Shown here one piece after another: positions 1 to 6,066 of a stretch of 7,160 nucleotides of DNA. How positions within the stretch are numbered: the stretch's first letter is position 1; each line of letters starts with the position of its first letter. Below the pieces are notes generated by a model. That model was given only the letters and a program-made list of their open reading frames with translations, had not been told where the DNA came from and made no database searches. The DNA is from Desulfosporosinus sp. (GTDB taxonomy: Bacteria > Bacillota > Desulfitobacteriia > Desulfitobacteriales > Desulfitobacteriaceae). The DNA is taken from assembly GCA_016278585.1 (NCBI GenBank), contig JADQBO010000254.1, positions 1 through 7,160 of the forward strand, given 5' to 3'. Both the position numbers and the translations under genes were made by a program.

Positions 1-17
1 TGCGCCACAAGGTATAG

Positions 18-34
18 AGGCACTTCTCGTGCCT
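18..34. other. Inverted repeat / small hairpin at left edge
   Basis: A perfect 6-bp inverted repeat, AGGCAC / GTGCCT, is separated by a 5-base loop. It lies 39 bases beyond the stop codon of the minus-strand small gene at 73-219. Neither strand has a T-run after the stem, so it is not a standard intrinsic terminator. Bases 11-16 (GGTATA) can also pair with 62-68 (TATATCC) with one bulge, which would enclose the hairpin in a larger fold. It may be part of a structured RNA or a 3' stabilising hairpin. The window ends too close by to decide. Confidence 0.35.
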
Positions 35-72
35 ACAGACTGTCGAACCCGAGTTTAACTGTATATCCCTCT

Positions 73-219
73 TTATCCGACTGGCTTGGCAATTTTCGCA
101 GCAACATTAACCCTATTATCCCTAGACTTTATTATTTTTTTATCGGCTACAACGCCTCCGACCTTTGGCTCCTCCCACGCGTTACGATTTAATAGTTCTT
201 TATTCTGTTCAGGATTCAT
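73..219 (-). CDS. Small basic protein of 48 residues, unknown function (second of a tandem pair)
   Basis: This is a short gene on the minus strand. The protein begins MNPEQNKELLNRNAWEEPK and ends AKIAKPVG. The start is well supported: a GGGAGG ribosome binding site (227-232) sits 7 bases before the ATG. The protein is lysine- and arginine-rich (10 K/R against 6 D/E by count) and has no cysteine, signal peptide or membrane segment. It follows the other 48-residue gene by 83 bases on the same strand. Both share a weak central pattern, P-K-x-G followed by hydrophobic pairs and then K-(I/V)-I, at almost the same residue positions (18-33 here). That suggests ancient paralogy but is too short to prove it. 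I do not recognise the family. Its place downstream of the McrB-like and LlaJI-like genes suggests a link to defence, which is inference only. Confidence refers to it being a real gene. Confidence 0.72.
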   Translation of the reverse strand: MNPEQNKELLNRNAWEEPKVGGVVADKKIIKSRDNRVNVAAKIAKPVG

Positions 220-239
220 TAAATTACCTCCCTACTCTT

Positions 240-266
240 TCGCTCCTCAAGCGATCATTTAATGAT
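240..266. other. Pair of small inverted repeats between the two 48-residue genes
   Basis: The 83-base gap between the two small genes holds two adjacent symmetrical elements. The first is a 5-bp stem, TCGCT / AGCGA, with a 5-base loop (240-254). The second is the 13-bp near-palindrome ATCATTTAATGAT (254-266). They lie just upstream of the ribosome binding site of the gene at 73-219. They could form a weak hairpin or serve as an operator-like site. The stems are short and AT-rich, and nothing shows they are functional. Confidence 0.22.
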
Positions 267-302
267 TTTTCCCAAGGCAATGGTAAATATCTTTATATCA
301 AC

Positions 303-449
303 TTAAGAATGACTCGGATCTGAACCTTCGTTAGTCAAAGCGTCCGTTTTTTCCGCTATTACTTTTGACTTTGGCGTTATTATTCCTGGTTTAGGGGTAT
401 TTCCTCGGGGTAAGAAATTTATATTGTTACTTTTACCTAAGGTTGCCAT
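303..449 (-). CDS. Small protein of 48 residues, unknown function (first of a tandem pair)
   Basis: This is a short minus-strand gene. The protein begins MATLGKSNNINFLPRGN and ends EGSDPSHS. An AAAAGGAGA ribosome binding site (458-466) precedes the ATG at good spacing, which is the main argument that it is translated. It starts 77 bases after the stop of the LlaJI-like nuclease gene with no convincing terminator between, so it is probably in the same transcript. The protein is hydrophilic, rich in Pro, Lys, Asn, Ser and Thr, slightly basic, and lacks cysteines, a signal peptide and a membrane segment. Residues 19-34 (P-K-P-G, then I-I, then K-V-I) resemble residues 18-33 of the next small protein, which has the same length. 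I know no family for it. It could be a small accessory, inhibitor or regulator of the restriction genes, or an unrelated gene. Confidence refers to it being a real gene. Confidence 0.72.
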   Translation of the reverse strand: MATLGKSNNINFLPRGNTPKPGIITPKSKVIAEKTDALTNEGSDPSHS

Positions 450-526
450 GTTTTTAGTCTCCTTTTACATTAATCTAACCATAGTTTCTGCAAAAGGCAG
501 TTATTCTAAAACGTTAATTAATGCCA

Positions 527-1882
527 TTAAAATCCCGCTCTGCACTCCGAAAGGATTTTAAAATCTTCTATCATGCTAACGAGTACTATTTTATCGAATA
601 CTTGATTGGATAAATATAGTTCAATCAAATGCTCTGGTGATAAATAAAGGTTTATTAGCGGTTTCTTATTAAAAAACTCTAGTTGAACAGTTCCAATTAA
701 CTGATATATTTCATTCATAATTTGAGGATAAACAAGAACATTGAAAACTTGATCATAATTAGTTAATTCAGATTCAAGCGCAATCTGATATACGAATTGC
801 TTAACAATGTCATAACTTCCGGGTTGTCCGCTTAATCTATCTTCCGTAAGGATTAAGGAATAGTATTTGGCGTCAAGAATAATAAACGTATTTTCGCCAT
901 TATTCTCGATAGTTTTAAGAATATCAGGCTCCATCTTATTTTTCTCTGAGTAGTACTCTTTACCATCTATAGTCTTCCAAATTGGAGCATTTATTAAATA
1001 TGAGAAAGTATCATATTGATTCATAAATGCATGTGAACACAGAACTTCCCATACATAATGGAACTTTGAGGTGCCATATAGTTCAAAACCCCTATTTTTA
1101 GAACTATTGATATTTGAGAAAAAACTATGCATTGCCTTCAGAACTCTTATTTCCCTTTCCATAAAAGTCTGTTGCATTTCATTCTCAATGGTTTTTAGTA
1201 AGACATGATGCCCGATTCTATTTAATCTATTTTCTATCTTAGATAAGTTTTGTACTCTTTGCTTAATATCAAAAAGTTGCCCATATTTGGCTATACACAA
1301 GTCAATCACTAAATGGTGAATAACAGTAATCAGTTCTTCTGAATTTGAAGTAATATGTTTCCTATAGGTTTCAAAATACAGTATGTTTTTGCCACTTTTA
1401 AAAGGATCAATTTTATTAACCGTTTTTATCCAATCGACTTTTCCTTGGGAACTTTTCTTGGTGATTTCATACCTTTTCTCAAAAACACCATTATGCAGGT
1501 AGTCACGAATCAGAAAATCGGCAATTGAGATTTCAGCAAATGCGTTAGCATTTATATCTTTGTTAGTGAAGAAATCCTTACTATATTTTATGATCATGGA
1601 CTGAGGTAGCTTTTTAAATACCTTTATCAGTAATCTTGCGTGTTTTAATAAATCGCTATCGTTATACTCAGAACTACTTAAATATTTCGGCATTAGGATC
1701 AGCATTTCTGAACGATAAGCTAAAATTCCAACAAACTTTAGTTTAATTAAGGTATGCTCTATTTCAATCATACTACGGCTACTTTTAATTAAGGCCTTAA
1801 CAAAGTCATCAGAAATTCCCAGTAAATCTTTATCATACCAAAACTCTTCAAATTTAATGTTATACTTCATGCTACTTTCCAT
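527..1882 (-). CDS. LlaJI-family (McrC-like) restriction endonuclease subunit
   Basis: This 451-residue protein is the probable DNA-cutting partner of the McrB-like NTPase encoded just upstream. The C-terminal half carries a PD-(D/E)XK nuclease core: W278-E279 in YVWE, P319-D320 in MEPD, then D337-A-K339 in ILDAKYY, and Q362 further on. The motifs GKxDW (147-151) and YGTSKFHYVWE (269-279) match my memory of the LlaJI family (R2.LlaJI type) better than E. coli McrC, although both share the DAKYY signature. The N-terminal half would contact the partner or DNA. Length is normal for the family. The gene overlaps the end of the NTPase gene by 11 bases, so translation is probably coupled. The second Met (M5, start at 1870) is an equally plausible start, with GGAAAG about 7 bases upstream. 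Catalytic residues appear intact. Family placement comes from recalled motifs, not a search. Confidence 0.85.
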   Translation of the reverse strand: MESSMKYNIKFEEFWYDKDLLGISDDFVKALIKSSRSMIEIEHTLIKLKFVGILAYRSEMLILMPKYLSSSEYNDSDLLKHARLLIKVFKKLPQSMIIKYSKDFFTNKDINANAFAEISIADFLIRDYLHNGVFEKRYEITKKSSQGKVDWIKTVNKIDPFKSGKNILYFETYRKHITSNSEELITVIHHLVIDLCIAKYGQLFDIKQRVQNLSKIENRLNRIGHHVLLKTIENEMQQTFMEREIRVLKAMHSFFSNINSSKNRGFELYGTSKFHYVWEVLCSHAFMNQYDTFSYLINAPIWKTIDGKEYYSEKNKMEPDILKTIENNGENTFIILDAKYYSLILTEDRLSGQPGSYDIVKQFVYQIALESELTNYDQVFNVLVYPQIMNEIYQLIGTVQLEFFNKKPLINLYLSPEHLIELYLSNQVFDKIVLVSMIEDFKILSECRAGF

Positions 1883-3848
1883 TTAATAATTCATTCTTTA
1901 ATTTTTCAGTTATAAGAGGAATAAAGATTTCGTTTCCCTTACTTTCTTCACTCTCATAGTTTTCGATAATCTTTCCTAATGAACGATTTTTAGCAAATAT
2001 ATCCGTAGGATTGTATCTAAACAAATCATCTCTTAAATATAGGAGCAATTTATATTTAAAGGAATCTTCATTTATTATTTCTAACCCATCCTCGTCAACA
2101 GAAAAATCATTAATAAAAAATGGTCCGATAAGTCTATCTTCCTGTATGTCAAGTTGTTCTGAGCAATAGTCATTAATTATCTCGCGAAATTTATTCCATT
2201 TAATGTTACCTTCCAGAAATCTTAGTTTTAACATTCTATTCTCAATTACTTTTTGATTATAATTGATATCAATATGCTTAAACTCCCATCTTCTTTTAAA
2301 TGCAGTGTCCATTCTAGTTACATTCTGGTCAGCATTGTTCATAGTAGCCCAAATATATAAGTTCCCAGGGATAATAATTCTATTGCTAATAATTTTCTCC
2401 TTTCCAACTCTTGAGACCAAGTAGTTGGTTGCATCCTCCGTAAGTTGAATAGGGTATTCACTTTTACCATCCTTATTTCTATCAAGCAATTGGAATACAT
2501 CTCCAAATACTGTGGCAACATCTGCCCGATTAAGCTCTTCAATTATCAACAAATAATTTCTTAAAGGATCTACCAAAGACCTTGAAAGCATTTCTAAAAA
2601 TATACCCGGTGTAAAGGTATAATCAATGTGTGGAATCATTTGATATTCTAATAGATCAACTTTATTCGATTTATAAAGTTGTCTATCGTCTGTGACTTTT
2701 TCATACATTGGCGTGGGTTTATAAACACCCACAAATTCCGAATAAGAGTAATTACTATTAAACGTCACTCTTGAAAACAAATAATCATTTGGAAAATACT
2801 TTCCTCTGTATTCATCTTCTAACATTCGACTCTTACCGCTACCTGGGGCACCGTAAAAAATCCAATTTCGAGGAATTGAAGTTTCTATTGTATTTATTTC
2901 TATAGTAGATAAATCTATCACAGGGATGGCACCTCTTTCCTCATTTTCTTCGTTCAATAATCTTACATTCTTACATAACCTTGAAAGGTAACTACTATCA
3001 AAAGTTTTATACTCCGAAACTTCGAAATAATAGAGTTTCTTTTTAACATAAGCAACATGCTCAGATTTAATTTCAATTCCTTCTGATAAATTAAACACTT
3101 CAATGTTACTTAGGACTCTTCGATATCGATTATCCTGTCGAAATTTTGAATTAAGATCATTTAAATCAATAGTATCATTGTTTCTACACATCAGAATATC
3201 AAAAACAGTGGATAAATAATGATCATATCTTTCCGTTGTAGAAACAAAAACATTAAATTCTTGAGTACTGATAAAGTATCTTCCCGTGATATTCCCAATC
3301 TCTATAAGCACTTTATACAATAAAAACAAGGGGTATAACCTAAAGTTAGCTCTGTCAGTGTCATTCTTCTCGTCTAATTCAGAACTAAAATAGATTTTCT
3401 CTATTTGCTGTTCAATTATATCGTAATACAACTCGGTTTTTTCGAATTCCCCATTACATCTTTCTTTGATTTCAAAGTAAACTTCACTTAGAGATGCCTC
3501 ATTATATAAAGGACTATTCTTATACATTAGTCCATACATATAACCTAGTAATAGCATTCTATGGGTAGTGATAAAATTATCAAAGCCCTTTTCTCGCCGA
3601 ATTTCTTGAGCTTTAACCTTAAAATATCTTTCTAGATTGAAATCATTTGAATCATCAGCCATAAAAAGCTCCAAAATATGTGCAGCATAACACACTTTCC
3701 AAAATTCCATTTCTTGTTTAACAATGTACCAAATCTGTTCTTTTGACGACTGATGGAGATGTTTTAGCGTTTTATTTATGTTAAATATAGTAATCACTCC
3801 AGAAAGATATTTTTTACTATTGCATAGACAGTATTTATATTTTATCAT
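1872..3848 (-). CDS. McrB-like AAA+ NTPase, restriction subunit (R1.LlaJI type)
   Basis: This 658-residue protein is the NTP-driven motor and probable DNA-binding subunit that works with the LlaJI-like nuclease encoded next. The C-terminal half is a McrB-type AAA+ domain. It has a Walker A motif GAPGSGKS (333-340), Walker B IIEELNRAD (435-443) followed by VFGDVFQLLDR, the MNNAD segment (503-507) where E. coli McrB has NTAD, and DTAFKRRWEF (514-523) with the conserved arginines. McrB itself uses GTP; whether this one does is unknown. The first 320 residues match no domain I recognise and probably hold target recognition. The start is doubtful: the ATG at 3848 has no ribosome binding site, and the first 17 residues are odd. 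A GGAG at 3797-3800 lies just inside but has no ATG, GTG or TTG at normal spacing after it. The nuclease gene overlaps the 3' end by 11 bases. Confidence 0.9.
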   Translation of the reverse strand: MIKYKYCLCNSKKYLSGVITIFNINKTLKHLHQSSKEQIWYIVKQEMEFWKVCYAAHILELFMADDSNDFNLERYFKVKAQEIRREKGFDNFITTHRMLLLGYMYGLMYKNSPLYNEASLSEVYFEIKERCNGEFEKTELYYDIIEQQIEKIYFSSELDEKNDTDRANFRLYPLFLLYKVLIEIGNITGRYFISTQEFNVFVSTTERYDHYLSTVFDILMCRNNDTIDLNDLNSKFRQDNRYRRVLSNIEVFNLSEGIEIKSEHVAYVKKKLYYFEVSEYKTFDSSYLSRLCKNVRLLNEENEERGAIPVIDLSTIEINTIETSIPRNWIFYGAPGSGKSRMLEDEYRGKYFPNDYLFSRVTFNSNYSYSEFVGVYKPTPMYEKVTDDRQLYKSNKVDLLEYQMIPHIDYTFTPGIFLEMLSRSLVDPLRNYLLIIEELNRADVATVFGDVFQLLDRNKDGKSEYPIQLTEDATNYLVSRVGKEKIISNRIIIPGNLYIWATMNNADQNVTRMDTAFKRRWEFKHIDINYNQKVIENRMLKLRFLEGNIKWNKFREIINDYCSEQLDIQEDRLIGPFFINDFSVDEDGLEIINEDSFKYKLLLYLRDDLFRYNPTDIFAKNRSLGKIIENYESEESKGNEIFIPLITEKLKNELLNGK

Positions 3849-3906
3849 TAGATTACAGATAATTCCACATCATTACATTTAACTGCATATTCGAAGGGGT
3901 TAAGAG
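3849..3906. promoter_or_regulatory. Divergent intergenic region between the McrB-like gene and the 185-residue nuclease-like gene
   Basis: These 58 bases separate two genes that point away from each other, so they should hold at least part of both promoters. For the plus-strand gene an AAGGGG ribosome binding site (3894-3899) is clear. For the minus-strand gene no ribosome binding site is visible. I see AT-rich stretches but no convincing -35/-10 pair on either strand. One or both promoters may extend into the neighbouring coding sequence. The position would allow the two genes to be controlled together. Confidence 0.4.
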
Positions 3907-4464
3907 ATGAAATATATAGATATAAAACCCGAAATGAAAAGTAACTGCTTAGACTTTTCAGCAAAGATTATCTTTGGTAATAATCAATATAATCGATTAC
4001 CGACTACTCTAGATAAAAGGATTGAACGGACTTTCGTAGGTAAATTAGCTGAACTCTCATTTTTATACTTTCTTAGAGCTAATGGCATTAACTATCCCGA
4101 AGGGGATATGTTTCAGATCTTTGAAGGTGAGAAAAACGTCGATGGTTATGATTTTCTGACTAACCACGATGAAACAATTGATATTAAATGTGCATCAAAA
4201 CCTTTCCATAAACGAATTATGGTTCCAATTGATCAATTTGAGAATATTCCTAAAGATTATTATATAGGCGTAAAACTTGACTCAGTAATTGAAAATAGCA
4301 CCCGCTTGATAAACGTTAACTCAATAAATAAAGCTATAATTTATGGTTACTGTACCTATAACGACCTTTTAGACGTAGAATCACAGAATTTCGGTGAAGG
4401 TTTATGCAAAGCTAAACGACTTGACAACCTTAGAAACATAAATTTTATTCTAGAGAAATTTTAA
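3907..4464 (+). CDS. Probable PD-(D/E)XK nuclease, 185 residues
   Basis: This protein has the spacing of a small PD-(D/E)XK nuclease. GKLAELSFLYFL (45-56) is a helix with the conserved glutamate E49. VDGYDF (78-83) supplies an acidic residue, D79 or D82. IDIKCA (91-96) supplies the D92-x-K94 signature. A strand-like segment with a basic HKR and then Q110 follows. The start is firm: AAGGGG (3894-3899) lies 7 bases before the ATG. No other domain, signal peptide or membrane segment is visible. It is transcribed away from the McrB-like gene and is followed after 97 bases by the zinc-ribbon gene. It could be the cutting enzyme for one or both methylases to the right, a third nuclease acting with the LlaJI-like pair, or an independent defence protein. 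Base composition is AT-rich like the restriction genes. I do not recognise a named family, so the fold assignment rests on motif order alone. Confidence 0.7.
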   Translation: MKYIDIKPEMKSNCLDFSAKIIFGNNQYNRLPTTLDKRIERTFVGKLAELSFLYFLRANGINYPEGDMFQIFEGEKNVDGYDFLTNHDETIDIKCASKPFHKRIMVPIDQFENIPKDYYIGVKLDSVIENSTRLINVNSINKAIIYGYCTYNDLLDVESQNFGEGLCKAKRLDNLRNINFILEKF

Positions 4465-4490
4465 ATAAGACACAAAAGCTTCACAATTTC

Positions 4491-4522
4491 TTAACAAAAA
4501 TGATGAGATTTTACTGTATAAT
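4491..4522 (+). promoter_or_regulatory. Likely sigma-A-type promoter of the zinc-ribbon gene
   Basis: A perfect -10 hexamer TATAAT lies at 4517-4522, preceded by TG. It is 39 bases before the chosen start codon. The best -35-like hexamer is TTAACA (4491-4496), but the 20-base spacing is longer than the usual 17. The match is therefore strong for the -10 box and weak for the -35 box. A perfect inverted repeat starts one base after the -10 box, where transcription would begin. Confidence 0.55.
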
Positions 4523-4544
4523 AAGGATATTCTTAAATATCCTT
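4523..4544 (+). promoter_or_regulatory. Perfect 9-bp inverted repeat at the transcription start, operator or leader hairpin
   Basis: AAGGATATT and AATATCCTT form a perfect 9-bp inverted repeat with a 4-base gap. It sits directly after the TATAAT box and ends 2 bases before the TAGGAG ribosome binding site (4547-4552). As DNA it is well placed for a repressor that blocks transcription. As RNA it would be a hairpin at or near the 5' end of the message, which may affect stability or translation. No T-run follows, so it is not a terminator. Which role applies cannot be told from one sequence. Confidence 0.5.
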
Positions 4545-4561
4545 GTTAGGAGATGGCTGTC

Positions 4562-4774
4562 ATGAATTGCCCACTATGTCAAGCACGTGAAATTGGCCGT
4601 ATCGGCCGTGAACGTTATTACTGTAGAGAGTGTTGCCATGAATGGACTAAGGGAGATGGCTTGGTTAAGATTTATGAGGTATTATCGGATGGATCAGTGG
4701 CTCGAGTGGAAACAAAGTCCGATCCCTTTACTCTTCCATCATCCCATCAGATTGCCCATCGTCGGGCAGGCTAG
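4562..4774 (+). CDS. Small zinc-ribbon protein, 70 residues
   Basis: The protein starts MNCPLCQAREIGRIGRERYY and has four or five cysteines arranged as a zinc ribbon: C3-x2-C6 and C21-x2-C24, with C25 adjacent. The rest (KIYEVLSDGSVARVE) looks like a short beta segment, and the Ser/His/Arg-rich tail looks unstructured. Similar small CPxC...YYCxxC proteins of unknown function occur in Bacillota, from my general knowledge. The start at 4562 is preferred because the TAGGAG ribosome binding site (4547-4552) is 9 bases upstream. An in-frame ATG at 4553 touches that site and is too close to use it. Its G+C content (about 47% by count) is clearly above the roughly one third of the neighbouring genes, so it may be a resident gene rather than part of the restriction cargo. 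It has its own promoter and faces the methylase operon. Confidence 0.75.
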   Translation: MNCPLCQAREIGRIGRERYYCRECCHEWTKGDGLVKIYEVLSDGSVARVETKSDPFTLPSSHQIAHRRAG

Positions 4775-4844
4775 GCATTATCAAAAATGCAACTACCCAT
4801 TGTATTATAGTAAAAAAACTGGTGAAATAATAACAAATGAACCA

Positions 4845-4880
4845 AAAATGGAGTATCGCACATTAGCGATACTCCATTTT
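4845..4880 (-). terminator. Strong intrinsic terminator of the methylase operon, possibly bidirectional
   Basis: A perfect 15-bp inverted repeat (4845-4859 with 4866-4880) has a 6-base loop. Read on the minus strand the stem is followed by a run of Ts (CCATTTTTGG), the usual form of a Rho-independent terminator. On the plus strand the stem ends in TTTT followed by CATTATACG, so it could also stop the zinc-ribbon transcript arriving from the left. The stop codon of the cytosine methyltransferase (4863-4865) lies in the loop, so one stem arm encodes the last five residues (KMEYR) of that enzyme. Confidence 0.88.
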
Positions 4881-6053
4881 CATTATACGTCTTGAAGCGT
4901 TATTGTTTTTAAGAATATCTCGTTTAATAATCTCAGCTATCACCCATGCAACTCTGGGTGGGACTGCATTGCCAATCTGTTTCCCTATTGACGTTTTATT
5001 CCCATAGAAAATGTAGTTATCATCAAATGACTGGATCCGGGCAGCCTCTCGTGGCGTTAAGACTCTATTTAAATCTGGATGAATTACTCTTCCAGCGGAA
5101 GGAGTATCAAATCGTGTAGTAATAGTATAGGCTGGACTATCCCATGATAACCTTCCATAAGCCCCACTATGAACTGAATTTATGACCTCATCTTTAAGGT
5201 TTGACCAGTTTTCACCTCCTTTAATTTGTTTTATTCTATCCAGCGCAACTTTGTTATGGCGCCCAGCAACATGATTAAACAAGAATTTAGAATTTCTAAG
5301 TTCCATTTGGTAATGCGAAAGTGTTTCTACAACATATTCTTGCTGAAAGTCGCCTTCACCACTTTCCAAGTAATTAAGGTCTGAAATAGCATCCCGTAAC
5401 GTAACATTATCTCTTATCTTAAATTGTTTCTTTATCTCCTCTATTTCAAGATCAATATCAACCGCTCCATGTTTCGATCCAATTAGAATCAATCGTTTTC
5501 TTTTTTGTGGTACACCTAATTCATTGGCTGAAATAATCTTTTTACTTACAAAATATTTACCTGTTGTAAAATTGGTCTCGTCACTGAAAATATCAATGAT
5601 TGTATTCAATATTTCACCATTATTTAAGGTTGTTAGACCTTGTACATTTTCAAATACAAAATAGTCCGGCTCAAACTTTTTAATAACCTCAAAATAGGAT
5701 TTAAAAAGATAATTTCTTGGATCTTCAATAAATCCAGTACTTCTTATCCTAGCACCAGCCATGCTAAACCCTTGGCAAGGTGGTCCGCCAATTATAACCT
5801 TAACATTTTTGAGTTTTTCGTTAATTTCAGATAATCTCTCTTCAGTATTACGACAACTTTCTTCAATTAGTTTTTCAGTATTCTCTACGAATTCTTTAAT
5901 ATCTTCATTTATCATTAAAGTATCGGTATGGTTCTTTTTATAAGTATTCGCAATCATTTTATCTATTTCATTAGCTAATACAATCTTAAATCCTGCTTTA
6001 ATAAAGCCAGAGGAAAATCCTCCAGCTCCGGCGAACAAGTCAATTACGTTCAT
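4863..6053 (-). CDS. DNA (cytosine-5) methyltransferase
   Basis: This enzyme transfers a methyl group from S-adenosylmethionine to carbon 5 of cytosine in a specific DNA site. The 396-residue protein is complete. Motif I is DLFAGAGGFSSGF (5-17). Motif IV is GGPPCQGFSMAG (89-100) with catalytic C93. Motif VI is FENV (134-137) with E135. Motif VIII is QKRKRLILIG (183-192) and motif X is IGKQIGNAVPPRVAW (356-370). The segment between about 225 and 320, including RLSWDSPAYTITTRFDTPS, holds the target-recognition region; the site cannot be read from it. The start is firm: GGAG (6061-6064) is 7 bases before the ATG. The gene begins 13 bases after the adenine methylase stop, so the two are surely cotranscribed. 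The last codons lie within the terminator stem. It would protect host DNA from the restriction enzymes in this island. Confidence 0.96.
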   Translation of the reverse strand: MNVIDLFAGAGGFSSGFIKAGFKIVLANEIDKMIANTYKKNHTDTLMINEDIKEFVENTEKLIEESCRNTEERLSEINEKLKNVKVIIGGPPCQGFSMAGARIRSTGFIEDPRNYLFKSYFEVIKKFEPDYFVFENVQGLTTLNNGEILNTIIDIFSDETNFTTGKYFVSKKIISANELGVPQKRKRLILIGSKHGAVDIDLEIEEIKKQFKIRDNVTLRDAISDLNYLESGEGDFQQEYVVETLSHYQMELRNSKFLFNHVAGRHNKVALDRIKQIKGGENWSNLKDEVINSVHSGAYGRLSWDSPAYTITTRFDTPSAGRVIHPDLNRVLTPREAARIQSFDDNYIFYGNKTSIGKQIGNAVPPRVAWVIAEIIKRDILKNNNASRRIMKMEYR

Positions 6054-6066
6054 TCTTCTGCTCCAT

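Noticed and set aside
1..20. Group II intron 5' end (TGCGCC... resembling GTGCG) on the plus strand
   Set aside because: The G would lie outside the window, and no further intron domains follow. Two minus-strand genes with good ribosome binding sites begin soon after.
42..50. tRNA T-loop-like GGGTTCGAC on the minus strand
   Set aside because: No T-stem, acceptor stem or anticodon arm can be formed around it.
488..500. CTGC / GCAG hairpin after the LlaJI-like gene as a terminator
   Set aside because: Only a 4-bp stem with no proper T-run, too weak to call.
2339..2542. Short minus-strand open frame inside the McrB-like gene
   Set aside because: It covers the Walker B to NNAD region in a different frame and shows no sign of independent translation.
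527..3848. Classical E. coli-type McrBC that cuts methylated DNA
   Set aside because: The nuclease motifs fit the LlaJI family better, and two DNA methylases lie next door, one of them m5C. That would be awkward for an enzyme attacking methylcytosine. The relationship to McrBC is kept at superfamily level.
4553..4555. ATG at 4553 as the start of the zinc-ribbon protein
   Set aside because: It directly abuts the TAGGAG ribosome binding site. The in-frame ATG at 4562 has normal 9-base spacing and puts the CPxC motif at the N-terminus, as is usual.
4587..4895. Open frame overlapping the zinc-ribbon gene and the terminator on the plus strand
   Set aside because: It has no ribosome binding site, runs through the zinc-ribbon gene in another frame and through the terminator stem, and encodes nothing recognisable.
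5640..5943. Plus-strand open frames inside the cytosine methylase gene
   Set aside because: They are antisense to conserved methylase motifs and have no ribosome binding sites. The minus-strand gene fully explains the sequence.
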